The notes under the pieces: model-generated
The model's database searches: none
Seen by the model: only the letters and a program-made list of their open reading frames with translations
What the model was told of the DNA's origin: nothing
Part shown: positions 1-6,960 of the stretch, piece after piece
How the letters are laid out: each line of letters opens with the position of its first letter
Numbering within the stretch: the first letter of the stretch is position 1
Translations under genes and position numbers: made by a program
Source: Pseudomonadota bacterium
Lineage (GTDB): Bacteria > Pseudomonadota > Gammaproteobacteria > GCA-001735895
NCBI GenBank assembly: GCA_022545625.1
Contig: JACZQS010000045.1
Span: forward strand, 1 to 11,218
DNA: 11,218 bases
Direction of reading: 5' to 3'

Positions 1-114
1 ACCGGGCAATTGGGTTCCAGCCGGGTTGTCGAGAAAAATCAGGGGTTGTTTTTCGTCTGTTGAGACCAGTGCGGGAAACATTTCTCGTACCTGGTTGACC
101 TTAAACTCTGACAT
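1..114 (-). CDS. Class V aminotransferase / cysteine desulfurase-like protein (N-terminal fragment)
   Basis: Only the first 38 codons are present; the gene runs off the left edge. The protein begins MSEFKVNQVREMFPAL and reaches a FLDNPAGTQLPG segment. An 'FPAL' stretch followed by 'xxLDNPAGTQxP' is the usual N-terminus of PLP-dependent class V aminotransferases of the cysteine desulfurase-like subfamily (SufS/CsdA relatives). The PLP lysine and the active-site cysteine loop lie outside the window, so desulfurase activity cannot be judged. The ATG start at 112-114 is supported by a GGAGG sequence (complement of 120-124), five bases upstream. The gene is on the same strand as sucCD but 277 bp away, so it probably has its own promoter. 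The family is a good match; the exact substrate is unknown. Confidence 0.75.
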   Translation of the reverse strand, partial: MSEFKVNQVREMFPALVSTDEKQPLIFLDNPAGTQLPG

Positions 115-391
115 AATCGCCTCCACGACAGGGAATATCACATATTGGGACAGGGCGCCTTCCGAGGCTGGCGCCGACCGTCAACTATAGCAGTAAGGGA
201 ATCACCACTCCTATCCTCCTGAGGTAGGATTGCGCCGTCACCGGTACTCAGCGCCTTCGTGCAATATACGGGATGGTGGCGATTACGCCATTTGCTGTGA
301 GGGGAGGTATCGGAACAGCGAAAGGTTTCGCCGTCCCACCGGGATGTTTAAATCGGCTGGCTGCGGATGATCGGTTGCGGTCGGCGTCTTG
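115..391. other. Intergenic region between sucD and the aminotransferase gene
   Basis: This 277-bp stretch has no credible gene. It contains the ribosome binding site of the leftward aminotransferase gene (complement of 120-124). It also has an imperfect palindrome at 213-230 and a short hairpin without a T-tract at 318-331 (GCGAAA, GG, TTTCGC). No sigma-70 promoter stood out by eye, although one for the leftward gene is expected here. Confidence 0.5.
213..230. promoter_or_regulatory. Imperfect palindrome, possible operator
   Basis: The sequence ATCCTCCTGAGGTAGGAT has perfect 5-bp outer arms (ATCCT / AGGAT) and a partly symmetric core. It lies about 100 bp upstream of the start of the leftward aminotransferase gene, a plausible place for a regulator site. 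No regulator can be assigned, and a chance palindrome of this size is quite possible. Confidence 0.25.
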
Positions 392-1264
392 CTACCAGCC
401 TGTCGCCTGCTGGACACCCTTGCCAAGATCGGCCGGTGATCTTACGGTGTGAACGCCTGCTTTCTCGAGGGCTGCAAATTTATCAGCGGCAGTACCCTTG
501 CCACCTGCGATGATGGCGCCCGCGTGACCCATACGTTTACCCTTGGGTGCGGTTACCCCTGCAATATACGAAACGACTGGTTTGCTGACATTGCTCTGGA
601 TGAACTCTGCCGCCTCTTCCTCTGCGCTTCCACCGATTTCACCGACCATCAATATAGCCTCTGTCGCCGGGTCCGCCTCGAACAGGGCTAGCGCATCTAT
701 GAAGTTGGTGCCTGGAATGGGATCGCCACCAATACCGATGCAGGTGCTCTGGCCAAAGTTGAGATCCGATGTCTGCTTGACACATTCGTAAGTCAGCGTA
801 CCGGAACGTGATATAACGCCAACCTTACCGGACTGATGTATCGAGCCTGGCATAATGCCTATTTTGCATTCATCGGGGGTGATGATGCCCGGGCAGTTGG
901 GTCCTATCAATCGAGCGCCAGTATGTTCGACTGCAATCTTTGCTTCGAGCATGTCGAGTGTAGGAACACCTTCGGTGATACACACGATTAATCCTATTCC
1001 GGACTCCGCTGCCTCGATAATCGAATCTTTACAAAATGCAGCGGGTACATAGATCACGGTAGCGTCGGCGCCGGTTTCGATGACGGCTTCACGAACCGTG
1101 TTAAAAACCGGTAGATCGAGGTGGGTCTGCCCACCCTTCCCGGGTGTTACCCCGCCAACCATTTTGGTACCGTAGGCAATCGCCTGTTCGCAGTGAAAGG
1201 TACCCTGTTTGCCGGTAAAACCCTGGCACAGAACTTTAGTGCTTTTATCGACCAGTACGCTCAT
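392..1264 (-). CDS. sucD: Succinyl-CoA synthetase (ADP-forming) alpha subunit
   Basis: SucD is the alpha subunit of succinyl-CoA synthetase, the cytoplasmic TCA enzyme that interconverts succinyl-CoA and succinate with ATP or GTP formation. The 290-residue protein matches the family length (about 289 in E. coli). The N-terminal CoA-binding Rossmann domain has the GFTGKQGTFH motif near residues 15-24. The GPNCPG motif lies near 121-126. The phosphohistidine loop is GHAGAIIAGGKG, with the catalytic histidine at 247. The ATG start overlaps the sucC stop as ATGA (complement of 1261-1264), so translation is probably coupled. The stop is TAG at 392-394. The close similarity to the enterobacterial sequence makes a malate-CoA ligase subunit unlikely. 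Confidence 0.97.
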   Translation of the reverse strand: MSVLVDKSTKVLCQGFTGKQGTFHCEQAIAYGTKMVGGVTPGKGGQTHLDLPVFNTVREAVIETGADATVIYVPAAFCKDSIIEAAESGIGLIVCITEGVPTLDMLEAKIAVEHTGARLIGPNCPGIITPDECKIGIMPGSIHQSGKVGVISRSGTLTYECVKQTSDLNFGQSTCIGIGGDPIPGTNFIDALALFEADPATEAILMVGEIGGSAEEEAAEFIQSNVSKPVVSYIAGVTAPKGKRMGHAGAIIAGGKGTAADKFAALEKAGVHTVRSPADLGKGVQQATGW

Positions 1265-2430
1265 TTCGCCTCTCCGACTGCTGCGACGATTTTCGTTGCC
1301 GCTTCGCCAAGATCTCGCGCCGCTATCAGGTTCAGACCGCTGTTATTTAACAGGTCAGTTCCTTCGGCGGCTTTTGTGCCTTCGAGTCTTACCACGATCG
1401 GAACTGAAATTTTCACTTCTGCCACCGCTGCAATTATCCCTTCCGCGATTAAATCGCAGCGTACGATACCACCAAAAATATTGACCAGGATGCCTTTGAC
1501 CTTGTCATCCGAGAGGATTATTTTGAGTGCCTCGGCAACCCGTTCTTTGGTAGCGCCACCCCCGACGTCGAGGAAGTTTGCCGGGTCTCCACCGCTGAGC
1601 TTGATGATGTCCATGGTTGCCATCGCCAGTCCTGCGCCATTGACCATGCAACCGATTTCCCCATCGAGTGCGACATAACTGAGGTCCCATTCCGCGGCTC
1701 GATTTTCGCGTTCGTCTTCCTGGGACTTGTCACGCATTTCGACCAGATCAGGGTGACGGAACAATGCATTACCATCGATATTAATTTTGCCATCCAGGCA
1801 CAGCAGGTCGCCACTGCCGGTAACGACCAGTGGGTTGACTTCAACCAGCGACAGGTCTTTTTCCTTGATCAATTTTCCCAGGTTAGTCAACAGCCTGGAA
1901 AATTGTTTGATTTGATCACCGCTTAATCCCAGTCCAAAAGCAAGCTCCCGGCACTGGTAAGGCATAATCCCGACCATTGGGTTGATAGTGGCTTTGAGAA
2001 TTTTCTCGGGTGTTTCGTGCGCGACCTTTTCAATTTCGACACCGCCTTCGGTGGAAGCCATAATTACCATACGGCATTTGGAGCGATCGAGCACAGCACC
2101 CAGATATAGCTCGTTAGCAATATCGCAGATCTCCTCAACCAGGATACGATTAACCGGTTGGCCGTTGGCATCGGTCTGGAAAGTAACCAGGTTAGTGCCA
2201 AGCATGGAGCCAGCCACCTCGCCGGCCTGTTCAACGCTGTCGACAATTTTTACCCCTCCGGCCTTACCCCGCCCACCAGCATGGACCTGGGCTTTGACGA
2301 TGTATTTGTCTCCTTTGAGCGATTTTGCCGCTTCGACCGCTTCACTTGCCGAGAAGACCGCTTTGCCATTGGGTACCGGAATGTCGTAGGAGCGAAACAG
2401 TTCTTTTGACTGGTATTCGTGTAAATTCAT
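1261..2430 (-). CDS. sucC: Succinyl-CoA synthetase beta subunit
   Basis: SucC binds the nucleotide and succinate and pairs with SucD. The 389-residue protein begins MNLHEYQSKELF, as E. coli SucC does (388 residues). An ATP-grasp domain covers roughly residues 1-238, with the GRG nucleotide-binding segment at 53-55. Metal ligands are visible as Asn199 (in EVNPLVV) and Asp213 (in LDGK). The CoA-ligase domain follows, with VNGAGLAM near 263-270, NFLDVGGGA near 285-293 and NIFGGIVRCD near 317-326. I chose the ATG at 2428-2430 because it gives the family N-terminus. A TTG four codons upstream is in frame but would swallow the GGGGTG ribosome-binding sequence. sucAB is not beside it, and the gene is divergent from the transporter operon. 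The LDGK...NALFRHPDL stretch follows SucC rather than malate thiokinase MtkA. Confidence 0.96.
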   Translation of the reverse strand: MNLHEYQSKELFRSYDIPVPNGKAVFSASEAVEAAKSLKGDKYIVKAQVHAGGRGKAGGVKIVDSVEQAGEVAGSMLGTNLVTFQTDANGQPVNRILVEEICDIANELYLGAVLDRSKCRMVIMASTEGGVEIEKVAHETPEKILKATINPMVGIMPYQCRELAFGLGLSGDQIKQFSRLLTNLGKLIKEKDLSLVEVNPLVVTGSGDLLCLDGKINIDGNALFRHPDLVEMRDKSQEDERENRAAEWDLSYVALDGEIGCMVNGAGLAMATMDIIKLSGGDPANFLDVGGGATKERVAEALKIILSDDKVKGILVNIFGGIVRCDLIAEGIIAAVAEVKISVPIVVRLEGTKAAEGTDLLNNSGLNLIAARDLGEAATKIVAAVGEAK

Positions 2431-2660
2431 TTTGCACCCCAATTTGATTTATTCAGACTTAATCAGGGATTACCTGCTTTTACAGTCTGTTTTATTTTGT
2501 TAACGATTCTAAAGTATTCATAACTTTTAGCCACTTGCAATTTTGACCGGTGCAAAGAAATAATTCTGGTGATTATTGCTGAGGGATAATTTCTGTTGGG
2601 CCGTACATCCAACTTTCGATTGATTAGGCTTTACATTCTGCGCCTGTCGGCGTAAATTAA

Positions 2661-2685
2661 AATTTGGCATATTGTATACCAAATT
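2661..2685. promoter_or_regulatory. 25-bp imperfect palindrome, candidate GntR-family operator
   Basis: The arms AATTTGG (2661-2667) and CCAAATT (2679-2685) are perfect 7-bp inverted repeats. Inside them ATA and TAT also pair, giving 10 matched positions of 12 around a centre at 2673. The core reads ATTGTATACC. FCD-subfamily GntR regulators commonly bind short AT-rich palindromes of the TTGTATACAA or TGGTATACCA kind. The operon encodes such a regulator at 6204-6890. The site is upstream of the possible promoter at 2717-2746 and between two divergent units, so it could control either or both. Assigning it to this regulator is inference. Confidence 0.5.
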
Positions 2686-2706
2686 GAATTTAGGACAGAA
2701 TTTATA

Positions 2707-2740
2707 GCACCAGAGTGTGACATGCACCAGAGTGTGCCAT
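2707..2740. repeat. 17-bp tandem direct repeat, two copies
   Basis: The unit GCACCAGAGTGTGACAT (2707-2723) is followed immediately by GCACCAGAGTGTGCCAT (2724-2740), differing at one base of 17. The copies overlap the possible promoter, with the second copy filling most of its -35/-10 spacer. It may be paired binding sites for a regulator or a recent slippage duplication. Confidence 0.85.
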
Positions 2741-2746
2741 AAGAAT
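2717..2746 (+). promoter_or_regulatory. Possible sigma-70 promoter for the TTT/HACL operon
   Basis: A -35-like GTGACA (2717-2722, five of six matches to TTGACA) is followed after 18 bp by a -10-like AAGAAT (2741-2746, four of six matches to TATAAT). It is the best pair I found by eye between the candidate operator and tctC, but it is weak and could be chance. It would leave a leader of about 280 bases before the tctC start. Confidence 0.3.
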
Positions 2747-3018
2747 ATGTCCCTTCTTTATCGAAGTTGCCTTGCCTGGATGTAAACAGGGTTTCCTACA
2801 GATAAAAAATGAATGAAAGGGAGTAGAATAGGCTTAGGGAAGCTAAAGTCGGCAAGAATCGCTGCCTGTAGTAAGGAGATAAAGATATACCGTTTGTTTC
2901 GACACCGAATACCGGAATAAAAAGCTGGGGCACCCGCTCAGGGAGGTCTGATTGGTAATATTTCCGGTAATTTGTTAGAGGCATTTATTCTGCAGGTCAA
3001 TACCGGCCTGTCACAATT

Positions 3019-3024
3019 GGAGGA
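3019..3024 (+). promoter_or_regulatory. Ribosome binding site that sets the tctC start
   Basis: GGAGGA lies seven bases before the ATG at 3032. It favours that ATG over the in-frame TTG at 2972, which has no comparable site and would put 20 extra residues before the signal peptide. Confidence 0.8.
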
Positions 3025-3031
3025 ATATATA

Positions 3032-4018
3032 ATGATCAAATCACGTCGCTCGTTTACTAAACTTGTTTGTATCATCGGTGCTAGCGCGATCCTGGCAGGC
3101 CTGCCAGCTATCGGGCAAGCCTGGGAGCCGATAAAACCAGTTGAATTTGTTGTTATGGCTGGTAAAGGCGGTGGTGCGGATAAAGCTGTTAGATTGTTGC
3201 AAAACATTATTGCATCGGAAAATATGGCACCGGTTCCTTTCACGCCAATTAATAAGCCTGGTGGTTCAGGCGCCGAGGCGCTGGTTCATCTGAATGACAA
3301 AAAAGGTGACAACCACACCATCATGTTCACCCTGAATAGCTTCTACACAACACCTTTACGTCAGCCTAAGCTCGGAATTGATATCACTACATTTACGCCG
3401 GTGGCACGGATGGCTGAAGACACCTTCCTACTGTGGGTGAATACCGACCGTAAAGATATCAACAATGTGGCTGACTTTGTTAAGGCGGCAAAAGCCAAGG
3501 GTAATCAGTGGATCATGGCTGGAACCGGTAAGAACTCGGAAGACAATCTGTTAACCGATTTTCTTAACAAGGCTTACGGCCTGAATATGAAATACGTACC
3601 TTATAAAGGTGGTGGCAAGGTAGCCAAGGAATTAGCTGGCAATAACGCGGATTCAACCGTGAACAACCCCTCGGAACAACTGGGTTTCTATGAGGCCGGT
3701 GTTACTAAAGCGCTAGCGGCTTTTACCCCGGTCCGGTTGCCTTTGTTTCCTGACGCTCCGACGTTTAGAGAGCTAGACAAGGACTTCGTTTACTTCATGC
3801 AGCGTACCGTAGTTGGTGCACCTGGTATGAGCCCAGAAGCAGCGCATTACTACAAGGATCTTTTCACTGAAGTATTCAACTCCGATAAGTGGCAGCAATA
3901 TCGCACCAAGAAGAGCTTGCAGGGCGGACTGCTAACCGACCATCATTTGATGGAATACTGGAAAATTGAGCGCGATATACACGAGGTAATGTTGAGGAAT
4001 ATGGGCGCTATCAAGTAG
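3032..4018 (+). CDS. tctC: TTT-family periplasmic solute-binding protein (TctC/Bug type)
   Basis: This is the extracytoplasmic receptor of a tripartite tricarboxylate transporter. It catches a carboxylate in the periplasm and delivers it to the TctAB membrane complex. The 328-residue precursor has a classic signal peptide: basic start (MIKSRR), a hydrophobic stretch around residues 10-25, and a likely cut after GQA at residue 30. The mature part has Bug-family features: VVMAGKGGGADKAVR near 40-54, NKPGGSGAEAL near 74-84, and VPYKGGGKVAKELAGN near 189-204. The length is typical. It is the first gene of the operon, 74 bp before tctB. The family binds many substrates (citrate, other carboxylates, aromatic acids), so the ligand cannot be read from sequence. 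The downstream enzymes suggest a 2-hydroxy acid or a related carboxylate. Confidence 0.93.
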   Translation: MIKSRRSFTKLVCIIGASAILAGLPAIGQAWEPIKPVEFVVMAGKGGGADKAVRLLQNIIASENMAPVPFTPINKPGGSGAEALVHLNDKKGDNHTIMFTLNSFYTTPLRQPKLGIDITTFTPVARMAEDTFLLWVNTDRKDINNVADFVKAAKAKGNQWIMAGTGKNSEDNLLTDFLNKAYGLNMKYVPYKGGGKVAKELAGNNADSTVNNPSEQLGFYEAGVTKALAAFTPVRLPLFPDAPTFRELDKDFVYFMQRTVVGAPGMSPEAAHYYKDLFTEVFNSDKWQQYRTKKSLQGGLLTDHHLMEYWKIERDIHEVMLRNMGAIK

Positions 4019-4092
4019 GTCCTGTTAGCCGGCCCTGTTAGGTAGACAATATCTAAAACGTATATTCAGTGTAGATAGGGGGGGATTCAATC

Positions 4093-4596
4093 ATGTCAGT
4101 GCGAACTGCTGAATTGCTGATGGCACTCACGATGGGGGCCTTCTCTATCTACCTGATGTACAAGAGCGCCGAGCTTCCTATCGGCTGGATTGACGGTGAA
4201 GGGCCAGGCGGCGGCGCCTGGCCCTTCTGGCTGGCAACCATCATGTTGGTCTCCTGCGTCGGAATCCTGTTTAACTGGTTTCGCAGGCACGGCCCTATCG
4301 CCAACTCGGAAAAGGCTTATATTGAATCCCGTGTGCTGATGGATATTGGGGCTGTCGCCCTTTCGTTAATCGTGACTGTTGGATTATTTTCGTTTATCGG
4401 AATCTATGGTGCGCTGCCTTTATTCCTGATTTTTTACCTTCGTTTTTTGGGTAAACACTCCTGGAGGCTGACAACTACCCTAGCCATAGGGATACCGGTA
4501 TTAATATTTTATTTTTTCGAAGTAACGCTGAAAATAATTCTCCCAAAGGGGATAACAGAACCCCTGTTTATACCCCTCTACAAGATATTTTTTTAG
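4093..4596 (+). CDS. tctB: TTT transporter small membrane subunit (TctB, DUF1468)
   Basis: TctB is the small, poorly conserved inner-membrane subunit of TTT transporters. The 167-residue protein has hydrophobic segments at about 6-22, 43-62, 84-117 (one or two helices) and 126-149. A loop rich in Gly and Trp (GEGPGGGAWPFW, about residues 35-46) follows the first helix, as is common in the family. The ATG follows a G-rich ribosome binding site (GGGGGGA, around 4079-4085). It lies between tctC and tctA in the standard C-B-A order, 39 bp before tctA. The assignment rests on size, membrane pattern and position more than on conserved residues. Confidence 0.9.
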   Translation: MSVRTAELLMALTMGAFSIYLMYKSAELPIGWIDGEGPGGGAWPFWLATIMLVSCVGILFNWFRRHGPIANSEKAYIESRVLMDIGAVALSLIVTVGLFSFIGIYGALPLFLIFYLRFLGKHSWRLTTTLAIGIPVLIFYFFEVTLKIILPKGITEPLFIPLYKIFF

Positions 4597-4635
4597 GCGT
4601 TTATATACCCCTGGTACCCTGGTAGGAAAAAGTAT

Positions 4636-6156
4636 ATGTTAGAAACTCTGGGACTTCTCGCTAACGGTTTTACGATAGTATTCGAGCCGCAAAATCTAGC
4701 CTTAATCATTGCTGGGTGTGCGCTCGGATTATTTATCGGCGCAATGCCTGGCCTCGGTTCGGTTAATGGCGTAGCTATACTTTTACCTTTAACTTTCCTG
4801 GTCCCACCAACCGGGGCAGTTATATTTCTCGCCGCGATCTATTACGGCGCCATGTATGGCGGTGCAATTTCATCGATAATGCTCGGTATACCTGGTGCAT
4901 CAACTGCGGTTGCTACGACCTTTGATGGCCGGCCATTGGCCAAACTGGGGATGGCCGACAAGGCGCTGACCGCGGCAGCGGTAGCCTCATTCGTCGGCGG
5001 CTCTATTTCGGTCGTTCTGTTTACCTTTTTCGCACCACCTCTTGCCCATGTCGCCCTCGTATTTGGTTCTCCGGAAACCTTTGCATTGATGATGCTGGCC
5101 TTTGCTACATTCATTGGCCTTGGTGGCGACGATATTTTCAAAACACTTTTCTCAATTTGCATTGGGCTGGTATTGAGTGCAGTTGGCTTCGATATAATCT
5201 CCGGTGAACCTCGCCTGATCCTGTGGGACATTACCGGCTTTTTGCACGGAGTTAACTTTTTAGTATTGGCGATAGGGATATATGGCATCGGTGAAATGAT
5301 CTGGACGGTCGAAGAGCATAATCTCGGCGGCGGCAAAAGTATGCTTTCTGAAGCCACGGTAACCGTGAAACGAACCATTGCCAATTTACGTGAACTGCTG
5401 TCTAGCTGGAGAGCGACCGTGATGGGTTCTTTTCTGGGCTATTTTGTCGGCATACTTCCCGCTGCCGGTGCGACGCCTGGCTCGTTGATGGCCTACGGTA
5501 TAGCCAAGCAAATTTCGAAAAATCCGGAAGAATTCGGTAAAGGCGCGCTAGAAGGTGTTTGCGCACCTGAAGCTGCGAATAATGCTGCGAGTACAGGCTC
5601 GATGTTGCCGATGTTAACCCTGGGTATACCTGGCTCACCGACAACAGCTATATTGCTCGGTGGTATGGTAATTTGGGGACTGGAACCGGGTCCGAGGTTG
5701 TTCATAGATCACAGCGAATTCGTATGGGGTTTAATCGCTTCTCTGTACGCGGCTAATCTATTCGCGGTAATTATTATGCTCATATTTATTCCTGTATTTA
5801 TAAAAATACTGAAAACCCCGTTTACGATATTGGCGCCGATCATTTTCATACTGTGTTTGATTGGCGGGTATGCACCAACCCAGTCCATGCACGATGTCTG
5901 GCTGATGGTTGTTTTCGGAATTGTCGGCTACCTGATGCGCAAGCTTGATTATCCCCTGGCGCCTGCTGTATTAGCGATCGTGTTGGGGCCCCTGGCCGAA
6001 CCAGCCCTGCGCCAGTCATTGTTAATCAGTGATGGGGAATTCTCAATTTTCTTTACCCGAATTTATGCCGGACCGATTATGGTCACCGCGATTATTTTAT
6101 TGTTCCTCCCGGTATTAAAAATTGGTTATGACAAGTTTCGTCACCGACCAGCTTAG
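4636..6156 (+). CDS. tctA: TTT transporter large membrane subunit (TctA)
   Basis: TctA is the large inner-membrane subunit that forms the transport path and uses an ion gradient to bring in the carboxylate handed over by TctC. The protein has 506 residues, the usual length, and about a dozen hydrophobic segments. Both halves carry the family signature. In the N-terminal half it is GAMPGLGSVNGVAILLP, followed by YGAMYGGAISSIMLGIPG. The inverted-repeat half has GILPAAGATPGSLMAY and, later, TLGIPGSPTTAILLGGM. The ATG is preceded by GGTAGGA at 4621-4627. The next gene starts 47 bp downstream with no terminator between, so the transporter and catabolic enzymes are probably on one transcript. Confidence 0.96.
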   Translation: MLETLGLLANGFTIVFEPQNLALIIAGCALGLFIGAMPGLGSVNGVAILLPLTFLVPPTGAVIFLAAIYYGAMYGGAISSIMLGIPGASTAVATTFDGRPLAKLGMADKALTAAAVASFVGGSISVVLFTFFAPPLAHVALVFGSPETFALMMLAFATFIGLGGDDIFKTLFSICIGLVLSAVGFDIISGEPRLILWDITGFLHGVNFLVLAIGIYGIGEMIWTVEEHNLGGGKSMLSEATVTVKRTIANLRELLSSWRATVMGSFLGYFVGILPAAGATPGSLMAYGIAKQISKNPEEFGKGALEGVCAPEAANNAASTGSMLPMLTLGIPGSPTTAILLGGMVIWGLEPGPRLFIDHSEFVWGLIASLYAANLFAVIIMLIFIPVFIKILKTPFTILAPIIFILCLIGGYAPTQSMHDVWLMVVFGIVGYLMRKLDYPLAPAVLAIVLGPLAEPALRQSLLISDGEFSIFFTRIYAGPIMVTAIILLFLPVLKIGYDKFRHRPA

Positions 6157-6193
6157 TATCTGCCCTGGAAATCGCCTGGCAACCAGTAATTCT

Positions 6194-6198
6194 GGAGG
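6194..6198 (+). promoter_or_regulatory. Ribosome binding site for the TTG start of the GntR gene
   Basis: A perfect GGAGG lies five bases before the TTG at 6204. The nearest in-frame ATG, 29 codons further on, would remove the first helix of the DNA-binding domain, so the TTG start is preferred. Confidence 0.75.
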
Positions 6199-6203
6199 TT
6201 AAA

Positions 6204-6890
6204 TTGAAAACACTTAGTATTGTTCCACTGGAGCCTGCTAAAGCACTAAAAACACAGGTGTATGAGGCACTTAAGGAACTTATCGGTCATATGAATATTT
6301 ATTCGAACCCGGAAATACTGCGTCTTGATGAACGTGCGCTGGGTGAGCAACTCGGAGTAAGCCGTACACCCGTTCGCGAGGCGATCTCACGCCTCGAGCA
6401 AGAAGGCCTGGTACGCACCATAGCCCGCAGGGGTGCATTTGTAGTACGCAAAACCAAGGATCAAATTATCGACATGATCGATGCCTGGGCTGCATTAGAG
6501 AGCATGGCTGCGAGGTTAGCAACGAGTCGAGCCAGTGATGCGGAAATAGCCAGTTTACGCAATAAATTTACCAACTTTGATGATAGTGTAGAAGCAAAAG
6601 CCCATATCGATGAATATTCGGAGACCAATATAGAATTTCATCAAACGATAATTAGCCTGGGAAAGTCACCCTTGATTACGGAAATGTCAAATCAATTGTT
6701 TTTCCACATGCGCGCCATTCGTGCCAGCACCATCAAAGAACGAGATCGGGTTTCTCGCTCGGTGATTGACCACATTCGAATTATCGAGGCGATAGAAGAT
6801 CGGGATTCGTATCATGCCGAACAGCTGGTGCGAGATCATGCGCTCGAACTGGCCAGGCATGTTGAAAAATATGTCGACTACCTGGATTGA
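6204..6890 (+). CDS. GntR-family transcriptional regulator, FCD subfamily
   Basis: This is a DNA-binding regulator, probably the local controller of the operon. The 228-residue protein has an N-terminal winged helix (about residues 8-75) with the characteristic LGEQLGVSRTPVREAISRLEQEGLV segment covering the recognition helix, then a wing at RRGAFV. The C-terminal all-helical FCD ligand domain (about 85-220) shows family metal/ligand histidines in EFHQ, DHIRII and VRDHALELARH. FCD regulators usually sense an organic acid that is the substrate or an intermediate of the pathway they control. The start is TTG, supported by GGAGG. The gene sits between the transporter and enzyme genes, so it would regulate its own synthesis. 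A likely binding site is the palindrome at 2661-2685 (inference). Confidence 0.93.
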   Translation: MKTLSIVPLEPAKALKTQVYEALKELIGHMNIYSNPEILRLDERALGEQLGVSRTPVREAISRLEQEGLVRTIARRGAFVVRKTKDQIIDMIDAWAALESMAARLATSRASDAEIASLRNKFTNFDDSVEAKAHIDEYSETNIEFHQTIISLGKSPLITEMSNQLFFHMRAIRASTIKERDRVSRSVIDHIRIIEAIEDRDSYHAEQLVRDHALELARHVEKYVDYLD

Positions 6891-6950
6891 CCAATGGCAG
6901 CCAACCGCCGTAGAAAGTTTAACGATGAATAACCAGGCTGAAAAAATATA

Positions 6951-6957
6951 GAGGTGA
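6951..6957 (+). promoter_or_regulatory. Ribosome binding site of the HACL gene
   Basis: GAGGTGA precedes two adjacent possible starts, GTG at 6958 and ATG at 6961. The GTG would begin inside or directly against the site, while the ATG is six bases from GAGG, so the ATG is preferred. Confidence 0.7.
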
Positions 6958-6960
6958 GTG

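Larger units (their letters stand above)
2431..3031. other. Divergent intergenic region between sucC and the TTT/HACL operon
   Basis: This 601-bp stretch has no gene that I can support on either strand. It must carry promoters for leftward sucCD and for the rightward operon. On the sucC side there is a TAGAAT -10-like hexamer (complement of 2506-2511), about 75 bp from the start codon and without a good -35. On the other side are the palindrome at 2661-2685, the 17-bp tandem repeat at 2707-2740 and a possible promoter at 2717-2746. If that promoter is used, the operon has an unusually long leader of roughly 280 bases. I recognised no known riboswitch in the leader. It has a few short inverted repeats, such as CTACAG near 2795 with CTGTAG near 2866. 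Confidence 0.6.

Noticed and set aside
318..331. Hairpin GCGAAA-GG-TTTCGC as a terminator after sucD
   Set aside because: The stem is short, the loop is too tight, and there is no run of T on either strand.
392..2430. Malate-CoA ligase (MtkAB) instead of succinyl-CoA synthetase
   Set aside because: The beta subunit follows SucC in the LDGK...NALFRHPDLVEMRD region, where MtkA differs, and no serine-cycle gene is in view.
2431..2442. Longer sucC from a TTG start
   Set aside because: It adds four residues not found in the family and would cover the probable ribosome binding sequence.
2641..2655. Small CGCC-TGTC-GGCG hairpin
   Set aside because: A four-base stem is too weak and is expected by chance; it is not followed by a T-tract.
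2972..3031. Longer tctC from a TTG start
   Set aside because: It would place 20 residues before a clear signal peptide, while the ATG at 3032 has a good GGAGGA site.
4842..5384. 180-codon open frame on the minus strand inside tctA
   Set aside because: It lies wholly within the strongly supported tctA gene, has no family features and its composition is that of an antisense shadow.
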